Notes: generated from the letters alone by a model not told the origin. 9,409 bases of DNA from Candidatus Bipolaricaulota bacterium (GCA_018399865.1 JAGYNL010000112.1:1-9409); one strand, 5' to 3'. Numbered from the stretch's first letter, positions 1 to 6,863 are shown. A program made the numbers and translations.

Positions 1-1863
1 CTCGATTCATCCGCAGAGGAAAAGGACCGCGGGTACTCGATTGACATGGCACTCGGATCTTTCGATGCTAAAGGCGGGCGAATTACTCTTATTGATACTC
101 CGGGCGGGAACGAGTTTGTGGAGGAGATATACAAGGCAGTTCCAGTGGCTGATCTTTCCGTTCTAGTTTTAAACGGGGAGAAGGGAATTGAAGTTGTAAC
201 TGAACGTGCTTGGGAAATTAGTGGTGGAGCTAACCGGCCAACAGCAGTGTTTGTAAACCATATGGACAATGCAGATGTTGACTTCTCTGGGCTGTTATCT
301 TCATTGCGGGACGAATTTACAGGCAAGTTTGTCCCAGTTGAATATCCGATTCGTGAAGGAGGGTCCTTTGTTGGTGTGGTGGATATCCTTGCTGATAGAG
401 CGTTTTACTTCGCGGACAAAGGGAAGAAAGACATCCCTTCGGAGTTACGAGACAAGATCGATGAGCTAAGAGACTTTATGTTAGAGGAGATCTCCGGTGT
501 CGACGATGAGCTAATGATGAAATTCCTTGAGGAAGAGGCAATTACTCCAGACGAGCTGAAGGCTGCCCTTGCAAAGGGAGTAGCTAGCGGTGAGATTGTG
601 CCGGTCCTTTGCGGTTCAGCGTCCGAGGAGAAAGGGATCGATATGCTTATGGAAGCGTTCGTGAATCTAATCCCCGAACAGGAAGTAAGATCTGATCAGC
701 CAATGAGAGCGGTTGTTTTTAATTTGGCGGATGATCCTTATGTCGGTCGTCTTACTTATGTGAGGGTTATTGAGGGCACTCTCAAGGAAGGCGCAACTTG
801 CCATGATGTAAAGAGTGGTCATAAGCTTGAAGTTCGTGACCTATACCAGATTGAAGGGATTAAGCAGAAGCGTGTGGAGAAGGCGGTGGCGGGAGACATT
901 GTAGCTTTAGGGAAAATAGAGAATGTTTCGTTGGGAGCTACTATTGCTGCTCAGGAAGGGGCAGAGGCTTTCGCTATGCCGGAGTTTCCACAGCCAGTCT
1001 ATTCACGTATGATTCTCCCAAAGAGCCAATCTGATGTAGAGAAGATGAGCAGCGCCCTAAAGGAATTATCGACGGAGAAAGCCACCATAAATGTTCAACG
1101 AGATCCGGTTACCAGAGAAACCTTGCTCTGGGGAATGGGGGACGTGCACCTATCCGTGCTTATAGACCGTCTGAAGAATCGCTATAACGTTGAGCTGGAA
1201 ACGCACCGCCCGCGCATTCCTTACAAAGAGACAATTCGCAAGAAAGCGGAAGCAAAGTATCGCCATAAGAAGCAGTCGGGTGGACGTGGTCAATTTGGCG
1301 AGGTTGTACTGCGGATTGAGCCATTGACTGGTGAGGAATACAAATTCATCGATGAGATTAAGGGGGCATCGATCCCCGGTCAATACATCCCAGGCGTGGA
1401 GAAGGGTGTGTTGGAGGCTATGGAGGAAGGGAATCTAGCTCAATACCCGGTGACCAATGTTTCTGTGGCTGTGTTTGACGGAAGTTTTCACCCGGTAGAT
1501 TCTTCGGAATTGGCATTCAAACTGGCAGCCCGCAATGCTTTCCGTGCAGCGTTCGATCAGGCTAATCCTTGTCTCTTAGAGCCTATCATGTATTTGGAGG
1601 TGCGTGTTCCCGAGGATCACACCGGCGACATTGTAAGCGATCTGAATGGAAGACGGGGACGGATACTGGGGATGGAGCCAGCTGGGCGGATAACTACTAT
1701 CAAGGCCGAGGTTCCGTTGATCGAAGTGCAAAGCTATGCTTTAGACCTTAAGTCGTTGACGCAGGCACGAGCCACCTTTCAGATGAGATTCCTCAAGTAT
1801 CAACAGGTTCCTGCTAATCTTCAAGACAAGATTATAGCACAAGCAAAGGCGGAAGAGGAATGA
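1..1863 (+). CDS. fusA: EF-G-like translational GTPase (paralogue), 5' end missing
   Basis: The frame is open from base 1, so the gene starts upstream; 620 residues are visible. EF-G is usually about 680-700 residues, so roughly the first 60, including the P-loop, are missing. The Met codon at 46 is internal: the codons before it encode a switch I-like EEKDRGYSI (compare ERGITI). Visible in order: G3 at 94-117 reading DTPGGNEF; G4 at 256-267 reading NHMD; G5-like CGSASEEKG; domain II (DDPYVGRLTYVRV); domain III; domain IV (GGRGQFGEVVLRIEP, then HPVDSSELAFKLAA); domain V (GRRGRILGMEPAGR); and the EF-G-type ending QVPANLQDKI. The normal DTPGH histidine is glycine and NKxD has His for Lys, so this is probably an EF-G-2-type paralogue and not the main translocase. 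Its stop overlaps the next start (ATGA). Family assignment is strong; its role as GTPase, rescue factor or recycling factor is unknown. Confidence 0.93.
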   Translation, partial: LDSSAEEKDRGYSIDMALGSFDAKGGRITLIDTPGGNEFVEEIYKAVPVADLSVLVLNGEKGIEVVTERAWEISGGANRPTAVFVNHMDNADVDFSGLLSSLRDEFTGKFVPVEYPIREGGSFVGVVDILADRAFYFADKGKKDIPSELRDKIDELRDFMLEEISGVDDELMMKFLEEEAITPDELKAALAKGVASGEIVPVLCGSASEEKGIDMLMEAFVNLIPEQEVRSDQPMRAVVFNLADDPYVGRLTYVRVIEGTLKEGATCHDVKSGHKLEVRDLYQIEGIKQKRVEKAVAGDIVALGKIENVSLGATIAAQEGAEAFAMPEFPQPVYSRMILPKSQSDVEKMSSALKELSTEKATINVQRDPVTRETLLWGMGDVHLSVLIDRLKNRYNVELETHRPRIPYKETIRKKAEAKYRHKKQSGGRGQFGEVVLRIEPLTGEEYKFIDEIKGASIPGQYIPGVEKGVLEAMEEGNLAQYPVTNVSVAVFDGSFHPVDSSELAFKLAARNAFRAAFDQANPCLLEPIMYLEVRVPEDHTGDIVSDLNGRRGRILGMEPAGRITTIKAEVPLIEVQSYALDLKSLTQARATFQMRFLKYQQVPANLQDKIIAQAKAEEE

Positions 1864-2447
1864 AAGTAGCTGTATACATGCACTCTGACCCAGTAACGGT
1901 CTTAGTGGATGCTCCGCTCTCCGAAGCCAAGCGGGTAATGGACGAGAAAGGGTTCTCGCTCCTCTTGGTGGTGGATGAGAGTGCTACTTTGAAAGGGTTT
2001 ACAACCAAGGCAGCGTTAAAGGGGGTGACTGATTGGGAGGCCCCCTTGGGAAAGGCATGTTTTGAGGCTCGTTTTGCGGTGAGTCCCGAGGATACACTGG
2101 AGAAAGCGGCTCTCATATTAATTGAGAATCAGCTTGTGCTACTTCCTGTTGTGCAAGGTGAGAAATTGGTGGGTGTGATTTCTCAAAGCGAGGTACTTCG
2201 CGCGCTGGCAAGCGCACTGGGTATTGGTTTGGAAGGCACGCGCATCACTGTCAAGTTACCCAATAGCTCTAACGGAAAACTGGTTTACAAGGTGCTTGAT
2301 ACGTTAGGCGAGCAGGATGTGAAGCTAGTTAGCCTAGCCCGTGGTGGGAAGACCGAACAATATCAGGAACTAATCCTACGTGCTCAGGGCATCAAGGATA
2401 AGGAACTGCTGACAAAGAAGCTTGAGTCTGTTCTCCGCCAGGAGTGA
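1860..2447 (+). CDS. CBS-domain pair protein with C-terminal ACT-like domain
   Basis: A 195-residue soluble protein with two CBS motifs: about residues 1-57 (DPVTVLVDAPLSEAKRVMDEKG followed by LLLVVDESATLKGFTT), and about 65-118 (VSPEDTLEKAALILIENQ followed by LLPVVQGEKLVGVISQSEVLRAL). The remainder, about 125-195, has the beta-alpha-beta look of an ACT-like domain (RITVKLPNSSNGKLVYKVLDTLGEQDVKLVS), an arrangement seen in AcuB-like proteins. CBS pairs typically bind adenine nucleotides and ACT domains bind small metabolites such as amino acids, so a ligand-sensing regulatory role is inferred; no catalytic domain is visible. The start ATG overlaps the stop of the EF-G-like gene by 4 bases (ATGA), with purine-rich GGAAGAGGA directly before it, which supports translational coupling. 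The ligand and target are not evident. Confidence 0.88.
   Translation: MKVAVYMHSDPVTVLVDAPLSEAKRVMDEKGFSLLLVVDESATLKGFTTKAALKGVTDWEAPLGKACFEARFAVSPEDTLEKAALILIENQLVLLPVVQGEKLVGVISQSEVLRALASALGIGLEGTRITVKLPNSSNGKLVYKVLDTLGEQDVKLVSLARGGKTEQYQELILRAQGIKDKELLTKKLESVLRQE
2441..2444 (+). promoter_or_regulatory. Ribosome binding site deciding the yjbQ start
   Basis: GGAG lies eight bases before the ATG at 2453. It cannot serve the alternative GTG at 2444, because it overlaps that codon. It favours the ATG over the overlapping GTG. Confidence 0.5.
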
Positions 2448-2452
2448 CCTTC

Positions 2453-2845
2453 ATGACGAGAGTGGTAGTCAATCTTCAAACAAGTGATCAAGAGCAGTTT
2501 ATTGATATCACAGCGAAAGTACAGGAAGCGATTGACACAATTGGGGTTAGTGATAGTGTTTGCACCATATTCTGTCCCCACACCACAGCAGGCATAACGA
2601 TCAATGAAAATGCCGATCCTGCCGTTTTCAGGGATATTATCACCTGGCTAAAACAGGTTGTCCGAGACAATTATCCCTGGACTCATGCTGAGGGAAATTC
2701 TCCGGCCCACATAAGAGCATCCCTTATAGGTTCTTCTGCCTCCGTGATTGTTGAGCAAGGAAAGCTTTGCCTAGGAACTTGGCAAGGGATTTTCTTTTGT
2801 GAGTTTGACGGCCCTCGCTCACGCAAGGTATGGGTGGGTTGTTAG
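2453..2845 (+). CDS. yjbQ: YjbQ/UPF0047 family protein (secondary thiamine-phosphate synthase family)
   Basis: A 130-residue cytoplasmic protein of normal family length. It carries the family hallmarks in order: HTTAGITINENADP at residues 43-56, HAEGNSPAHIRASLIG starting at H78, and LGTWQGIFFCEFDGPR at 107-122. E. coli YjbQ is reported to have a weak secondary thiamine-phosphate synthase activity; the physiological role of the family is otherwise poorly known. Start choice: a GTG at 2444 overlaps the upstream TGA (GTGA), but the ATG at 2453 has GGAG at 2441-2444 eight bases upstream, so I prefer 2453; GTG would add only three residues. It is the last gene of the EF-G-like/CBS operon. Its TAG interlocks with the TAA of the convergent yjjX. 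Confidence 0.93.
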   Translation: MTRVVVNLQTSDQEQFIDITAKVQEAIDTIGVSDSVCTIFCPHTTAGITINENADPAVFRDIITWLKQVVRDNYPWTHAEGNSPAHIRASLIGSSASVIVEQGKLCLGTWQGIFFCEFDGPRSRKVWVGC

Positions 2846-3360
2846 TTCGTCTGCTTGAGGCGAGGTATAAGGGCCATCAGTACAGCCTCACGGGTGATTT
2901 CAAGCCTGTTTGTGATTCCGTTTGACAGATATCCAACTGCGCCGATTTTGTCGCTTATGTGATCGATTCCCGATATGCGACTCATCTCCAGGTTAAGATC
3001 AGAACCTTCTTGCAAGTTTGATAGAACGTTGTTGGGGATGACGTAGCCTGGCCCATGTCCAACGCTTAGTGTCCCCTCTTTGTCCATGATAGCGCAGAAC
3101 TGCACATTGAAAACTTGGGTGCATCCTGCAAAGGAAACGACTCCCGCTTCGATTCCTACTCCATAGTGTGCATCTAATACAGCCCCTTGTGCACGGTTAA
3201 TGGCTCCGATTGCTACCTGGTCAGCAAATGGTTGTGGCGGGACACCAGAAGAAACTTCAACGGCGCTTACTTGAATACTGTGGTTGGGAAATGCCGCGGT
3301 GAATGCTTCCTGCACCGCTTTAACCTTTAGCGAGTTCATGCTTCCAACATTTACCTTCAT
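2842..3360 (-). CDS. yjjX: Inosine/xanthosine triphosphatase, YjjX/DUF84 family
   Basis: A 172-residue enzyme expected to hydrolyse non-canonical ITP/XTP and keep them out of RNA and DNA. Family motifs are intact: GSMNSLK at residues 6-12, SGVPPQP at 38-44, GAINRA at 52-57, YGVGIEAGV at 66-74, GHGPGYVIP at 101-109 and KIGAVGYLSNGITNR at 138-152. Start choice: the frame stays open upstream to 3591, but the ATG at 3360 begins exactly at the family N-terminus (MKVNVGSMN) and has AAGGAGA at 3366-3372 at good spacing, while the upstream extension is antisense to smpB. It is transcribed away from smpB and towards yjbQ; its TAA (2842-2844) interlocks with the yjbQ TAG. The family is confident; substrate preference is inferred from characterised relatives. 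Confidence 0.93.
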   Translation of the reverse strand: MKVNVGSMNSLKVKAVQEAFTAAFPNHSIQVSAVEVSSGVPPQPFADQVAIGAINRAQGAVLDAHYGVGIEAGVVSFAGCTQVFNVQFCAIMDKEGTLSVGHGPGYVIPNNVLSNLQEGSDLNLEMSRISGIDHISDKIGAVGYLSNGITNRLEITREAVLMALIPRLKQTN

Positions 3361-3365
3361 CCCGT

Positions 3366-3372
3366 TCTCCTT
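3366..3372 (-). promoter_or_regulatory. Ribosome binding site of yjjX
   Basis: AAGGAGA on the minus strand lies five bases before the ATG at 3360. It fixes the start within a much longer open frame. Confidence 0.75.
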
Positions 3373-3403
3373 TTTGGGGTAGTGATCAACAAGCGGCGTA
3401 TGT

Positions 3404-3432
3404 ATCCTAGCAACTGGATGCAAGTTGCGCAA
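3404..3432 (-). promoter_or_regulatory. Candidate yjjX promoter
   Basis: Minus-strand -35-like TTGCGC (3432-3427), 17-base spacer and -10-like TAGGAT (3409-3404; 4 of 6 to consensus). The predicted start near 3397 gives a leader of about 37 bases containing the ribosome binding site. The -35 match is weak (3 of 6), so support comes mainly from exact spacing and position. Confidence 0.35.
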
Positions 3433-3436
3433 TTGG
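3411..3436. repeat. Inverted repeats in the yjjX-smpB divergent region
   Basis: CAACT (3411-3415) and AGTTG (3423-3427) form an inverted repeat with a 7-base gap, immediately followed by and overlapping the perfect 8-base palindrome TTGCGCAA (3425-3432). They lie between the two candidate promoters, so an operator role is possible; this is inference. Confidence 0.35.
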
Positions 3437-3453
3437 AGCGGTTGTTGTAGCCT
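3425..3453 (+). promoter_or_regulatory. Candidate smpB promoter, possibly giving a leaderless mRNA
   Basis: Plus-strand TTGCGC (3425-3430), 17-base spacer and TAGCCT (3448-3453; TAnnnT only). The expected transcription start falls at about 3460, the A of the smpB ATG. There is no Shine-Dalgarno at normal spacing: the nearest GGAG (3435-3438) is 21 bases away. Both hexamers are weak matches. Confidence 0.3.
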
Positions 3454-3459
3454 TGCTGC

Positions 3460-3927
3460 ATGGACATCAAGGTTGTTGCTACCAATCGTAAAGCGAGACA
3501 TGAATTCGAGATCATAGATACCATCGAAGCGGGTATTGTCCTTGTTGGAAGTGAGGTAAAGAGCCTGCGGGATGGGAGTTGTTCGCTTCAAGATGGGTAC
3601 GCAGTGATCCGAAACGGGGAGGTTGCCCTACGCGGAGTACACATCGCTCCTTACAAGGAGGCGTCCATGTTCAATGTTGATCCTGATCGACAGCGACGCC
3701 TTCTGCTACATAAGCGAGAGATTATGCGCTTGGCAACAAAAGTAAAAGAAAGAGGGCACACACTCATCCCGCTTCGCATATATTTCAGTAGAGGTAGGGC
3801 GAAGGTTGAGCTGGGGCTAGGAAAGGGAAGGAAGACCTACGATAAGAGGCGTAAATTGCGGGATGAAGACGAACAGCGGCGTACGCAGGAAGCGCTGAAG
3901 AGTTACAGCCGTGGTCAACAGGCATGA
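3460..3927 (+). CDS. smpB: SsrA-binding protein SmpB (trans-translation)
   Basis: A 155-residue protein of normal length that binds tmRNA and brings it to stalled ribosomes. Signature stretches run throughout: ATNRKARHEFEI near the N-terminus, GSEVKSLRDGSCSLQDGYAVI at residues 31-51, HIAPYKEA, DPDRQRRLLLHKREI, GHTLIPLRIYF at about 99-109, then KVELGLGKGRKTYDKR and the basic C-terminal tail that enters the mRNA channel. The ATG at 3460 is forced: the next codons upstream are TGC, TGC, CCT and a TAG stop. No ribosome binding site sits at usual spacing, so initiation may be leaderless or SD-independent. No tmRNA gene is recognisable nearby, although ssrA often lies close to smpB. Downstream is a convergent spacer, then the ABC permease on the opposite strand. 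Confidence 0.97.
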   Translation: MDIKVVATNRKARHEFEIIDTIEAGIVLVGSEVKSLRDGSCSLQDGYAVIRNGEVALRGVHIAPYKEASMFNVDPDRQRRLLLHKREIMRLATKVKERGHTLIPLRIYFSRGRAKVELGLGKGRKTYDKRRKLRDEDEQRRTQEALKSYSRGQQA

Positions 3928-3986
3928 TTGGTTAGTGATTGTTTGCAAAAGCTGTTTGACGCTGGAAAAGCAAGATTTGTAGCGGA

Positions 3987-4014
3987 CTAAATCTGCGGAT
4001 TTGGTAACGTTGCC
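3987..4014. repeat. Two adjoining inverted repeats in the convergent spacer
   Basis: The first is a hairpin with stem CTAAATC / GATTTGG (one G-U pair) and loop TGCG at 3987-4004. It shares two bases with GGTAACGTTGCC at 4003-4014, a 12-base near-palindrome with one wobble position. There is no T-run after either in either direction, so they are not clear intrinsic terminators. The rest of the 223-bp spacer (3928-4150) shows no gene, only an isolated T7 run at 4085-4091 with no convincing stem before it. Confidence 0.4.
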
Positions 4015-4150
4015 GATTAGTGCTGATTCTACCTTGGAAAATGGTTTCTGGAAGTGTGTTGATGGCAGGTTTTGATTTCCTTGGTTTTTTTGCATTGATG
4101 TGTAAGGGTAGCTTTAAATGAGCAACTAGAAAAGGGTACGGTGATTGCAA

Positions 4151-5356
4151 TTAGCTGCGAAAGAGAACGGCCTCTCGCTTGAAGGCTTGCACAGAAGCGA
4201 CAATCAACAGACTGCCACAGATTAGGTTTGCTGCTAGAGTGTATAATATGTGTGAGAACTCTAGATTGCCGAGGATGATCTCTTGTAACGCGTACAAAGC
4301 ATTGGCAACCGGGATGAGAAAGCGTGTGCCGATGAATGTAGTGCTACCGGTCATAGAGATGAGCCCGATGAGCACGATCACCATATAGATTGGCATTAGG
4401 TACATGCTTGCTTCCTTCTGGCTACGGGCGTAGCTTCCCACAATTACCACCAAAGCGGAAAGAATAATGGCCAGTGGGATGAGAATCGCGATAATCCATC
4501 CGAATGCTCCTAGGCTCAGTGAGAAACTTGCTTCCACTTGTTGACCCGCGCTTGTAGCTTGAAGACTCCCACCGAAGAAATATACACCTACTAATAAACC
4601 GACAGCAGAAAGAATTGACGATGTTAGAGAGGCCGCTAGAATGGTCAGGAACTTACCTAGCACGATTTCAGTGCGCGATAATTGACTAACAAGCAAAGTG
4701 GCTATAGTTCCTCGCTCTTTTTCGCCAGCTGTGATTTCAGCTCCAAGCCCCATAGCCCCGGTGAGAATAGCCAGAACCATGAAGTAAGGCAATAGCCGGC
4801 TGAGTATCAACCTTCCTATTGATTCGCTGGTGGCCACGTTTTCTACGCTAAGATTAATGGGAGGTGAAAGATCGTCATAGTCCATCCCTAGTTCATCCAG
4901 CTTCTCGCGTAGCACATCGTTAAGGTATTCCTGCAGAAAATCGCGAACACGGGCGGCTGCGACAACACCTATTTGGTCTGTTTGATCATAATAAAGGGTA
5001 ATATCAAGGCCAATGCCCGGACCCCCACTTTCTTTTTGCGCTGCCATCATAACCTGTCCGTTGTTGTCTTGTAGGTGTTGCAAGCCGCTTTTGACCTGAG
5101 AGGCAAAGAGGGGATAAAAGGAGTCTGTCTGGCGCACTCTCTGATGGAAAGTTTGATCATCCGAGTGATCAACGACGATCACTGTGGGCACCATCGTATC
5201 CAATTTCCCCTGTTCTGCTGTGGTAAAATGCCCCATCATGCCGACGATAAGAGGATAAAATATAAGAGGAAAGAAAACTGTAAGGATTAACGTACGTCTA
5301 TCGCGTACTGCTCCTAGGAGCTCTTTGGAGAAGAGAAGGCCCACGTTCTTCCACAT
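4151..5356 (-). CDS. natB: ABC-2 family exporter permease, NatB-type
   Basis: About 401 residues, the expected length for NatB-like permeases. There is a cytoplasmic N-terminus (WKNVGLLFSKELLGAVRDRRT), one membrane segment (about residues 23-42), a large extracytoplasmic domain of about 140 residues, then a cluster of about five membrane segments. The family hallmark EITAGEKERGTIATLLVS followed by RTEIVLGKF lies after the second segment. It should pair with the ATPase at 6980-7744; the Bacillus NatAB relative exports sodium, but substrate cannot be read here. Start choice: a TTG at 5365 overlaps the upstream TGA (TTGA), whereas ATG at 5356 lies 6 bases beyond that stop. Neither has a visible Shine-Dalgarno, so coupling to the NosD-like gene is likely; I chose ATG, and TTG would add three residues. 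Confidence 0.92.
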   Translation of the reverse strand: MWKNVGLLFSKELLGAVRDRRTLILTVFFPLIFYPLIVGMMGHFTTAEQGKLDTMVPTVIVVDHSDDQTFHQRVRQTDSFYPLFASQVKSGLQHLQDNNGQVMMAAQKESGGPGIGLDITLYYDQTDQIGVVAAARVRDFLQEYLNDVLREKLDELGMDYDDLSPPINLSVENVATSESIGRLILSRLLPYFMVLAILTGAMGLGAEITAGEKERGTIATLLVSQLSRTEIVLGKFLTILAASLTSSILSAVGLLVGVYFFGGSLQATSAGQQVEASFSLSLGAFGWIIAILIPLAIILSALVVIVGSYARSQKEASMYLMPIYMVIVLIGLISMTGSTTFIGTRFLIPVANALYALQEIILGNLEFSHILYTLAANLICGSLLIVASVQAFKREAVLFRS

Positions 5357-5361
5357 GCTGA

Positions 5362-6858
5362 TCAATTGGTTGTGGGTGGTGTTTGAGTGGTTGCTGGAGA
5401 TGCATTAGAAGGATCGGGTGATATGTTTTCCGTTTCAATGGTTTCCGAGGAGGTCTCAACGGATGGCTCCGTCACAGGCACCACAGCCGATGCTTCTGGC
5501 TGTGGTGTTGTGATTGATGCTTCACTTTGCACTTGCGATTCTGGCGCAACGGAAGTCGAAGGTCCTGCTGTGTTACTCTGTAGGGTGAGACCTTCTTCTG
5601 TTGTTGATTGCGCTTGTTGTGTTATGGGAGGAGCATCGTCCTTGAGCACGGTTGTGACATGAACTTCCTCGGTTGTTCCTGAGGCGTTGGTGCTGTAATA
5701 ACTGATTTGGTGCGGTCCATCGGGCCCAGTGATATAGAACGGGCAGTGGTACTGACGCCAGGGGCCACCGTCAATTGCATAGAAAGTGATTGGCTGGCCA
5801 TAAGTCGACGCGGAGACGAGACTAAGCATAACTGGGGTCTTCGAAGTCAACCAGGTTCCCGTCTCGTTAGTAAAAGTGGGGCTGCCAAAGTAAATTGTGG
5901 TTTCCGGGGGATTGTTGTCTAGGACGAACTTTAGCTTTGTTGATGGCTCAGCATTTCCTAGCTTGTCCACGCCATAGTAGTAGACAACATACTCGCCGTC
6001 TGGTCCGCTCAAGTTGAACGGGCCAGCGTATTCTTGCCAATTCTCTCCATTGATGGAGTAAAGGATTTTATCTACACCGCTGCCAGGATCTATTGAAGTT
6101 AAGGTGATAGGTATCTGCGATGTGATGATAATTGCCCCCTTTTGAGATACGGGTCTTCCGGCGGTATTGGCCGCTATTGGCGCAACACGCATCCAATCGA
6201 TTGGGGGTTTCATGAGGGGTGTGGGATCGTAAAGTGTGTGGTATGGTCTATCCCCAACTCCGTCGCCATCCTGATCTGTACCTATATAGTCACTCCAGTA
6301 GTTGCCGGTTTCTCCTGACCAGGCATTGAGGCAGTCTCGATCAAGCGCGTTTGAGCCGTTGTTAATGAAGCTGTTAGCGTAGATTACGTTTTGCTCTGAG
6401 CCCAACATCATAACTACACCGTAGCAATTCTTGGCAAGCACGCTTTCCTTGAGTTGGTTTCCACTAGCATTGAAAAAGCTTACTCCAGCATGGCTGAGGC
6501 TGACTTGGCATTTCTCAATGTTACCGTTTGTTACTGTATTCAAGTAGATCCCGGCGTCACTGGCCTTCTCTATCACACAGCCACGTATGACAAAGTGAGC
6601 TTGAGTGTGATCAACATAAATGCCATAGTCGGTGTCGCAGGCATCGATGTACCAGCCTTCAATTATGTAGGGATCCTCTTGGGTTCCTGATCCAGAAATG
6701 ACTCCGTTATCAAGGGTGAACTCATCATCGCCATAGATATAAATCGGCTCGTGAGTCCTCCACCAGCGTAGTCCAACATCAGATTGCCCCCCCATCAGGA
6801 CGACCGAAACGACAACGAATAAGATTGTTGCCATAACTAACGCGACCTTCCTGCCCAT
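5362..6858 (-). CDS. NosD-like beta-helix surface protein with beta-rich repeats and acidic Ser/Thr/Pro tail
   Basis: A 498-residue exported protein. Residues 5-22 form a hydrophobic signal or anchor with no lipobox cysteine. Residues about 40-215 are a NosD/CASH-type right-handed beta-helix: FTLDNGVISGSGTQEDPYIIEGW, short rungs, then NYWSDY (186-191) and DQDGDGVGD (195-203), a calcium-loop-like motif common in this family. Two related beta-rich repeats (about 242-313 and 318-406) each have a YSING-W-Y-PF pattern, GPDG and YY, like OmpL47 or FN3-like extracellular repeats. The last 92 residues are Ser/Thr/Pro/Glu-rich with no Lys or Arg. ATG 6858 was chosen over the longer frame to 6903 because AAGGAGGAGA precedes it and it starts directly at the signal. 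It lies between an ABC ATPase and the permease, recalling nosDFY. A copper role is not shown. Confidence 0.85.
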   Translation of the reverse strand: MGRKVALVMATILFVVVSVVLMGGQSDVGLRWWRTHEPIYIYGDDEFTLDNGVISGSGTQEDPYIIEGWYIDACDTDYGIYVDHTQAHFVIRGCVIEKASDAGIYLNTVTNGNIEKCQVSLSHAGVSFFNASGNQLKESVLAKNCYGVVMMLGSEQNVIYANSFINNGSNALDRDCLNAWSGETGNYWSDYIGTDQDGDGVGDRPYHTLYDPTPLMKPPIDWMRVAPIAANTAGRPVSQKGAIIITSQIPITLTSIDPGSGVDKILYSINGENWQEYAGPFNLSGPDGEYVVYYYGVDKLGNAEPSTKLKFVLDNNPPETTIYFGSPTFTNETGTWLTSKTPVMLSLVSASTYGQPITFYAIDGGPWRQYHCPFYITGPDGPHQISYYSTNASGTTEEVHVTTVLKDDAPPITQQAQSTTEEGLTLQSNTAGPSTSVAPESQVQSEASITTPQPEASAVVPVTEPSVETSSETIETENISPDPSNASPATTQTPPTTN

Positions 6859-6863
6859 AACTA

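Noticed and set aside
3361..3591. N-terminal extension of the yjjX frame upstream of 3360
   Set aside because: It is antisense to smpB and its promoter region, has no family similarity, and the ATG at 3360 has a strong ribosome binding site and the correct family N-terminus.
4030..4091. T7 run as an intrinsic terminator for smpB
   Set aside because: The run at 4085-4091 is not preceded by a compact GC-rich stem; the only complementarity (GGAAA with TTTCC) has a very long loop.
3817..4150. Two small minus-strand open frames downstream of the permease
   Set aside because: One overlaps smpB antisense; neither has a Shine-Dalgarno or family features, and they fill a convergent spacer.
3928..4150. 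tmRNA (ssrA) gene next to smpB
   Set aside because: No tRNA-like acceptor ends, T-arm or tag-coding frame could be recognised in this spacer.
5387..5662. Plus-strand open frame of 91 codons opposite the NosD-like tail
   Set aside because: It is a shadow of the low-complexity Ser/Thr/Pro/Glu tail coding sequence; it has no ribosome binding site or recognisable protein features.
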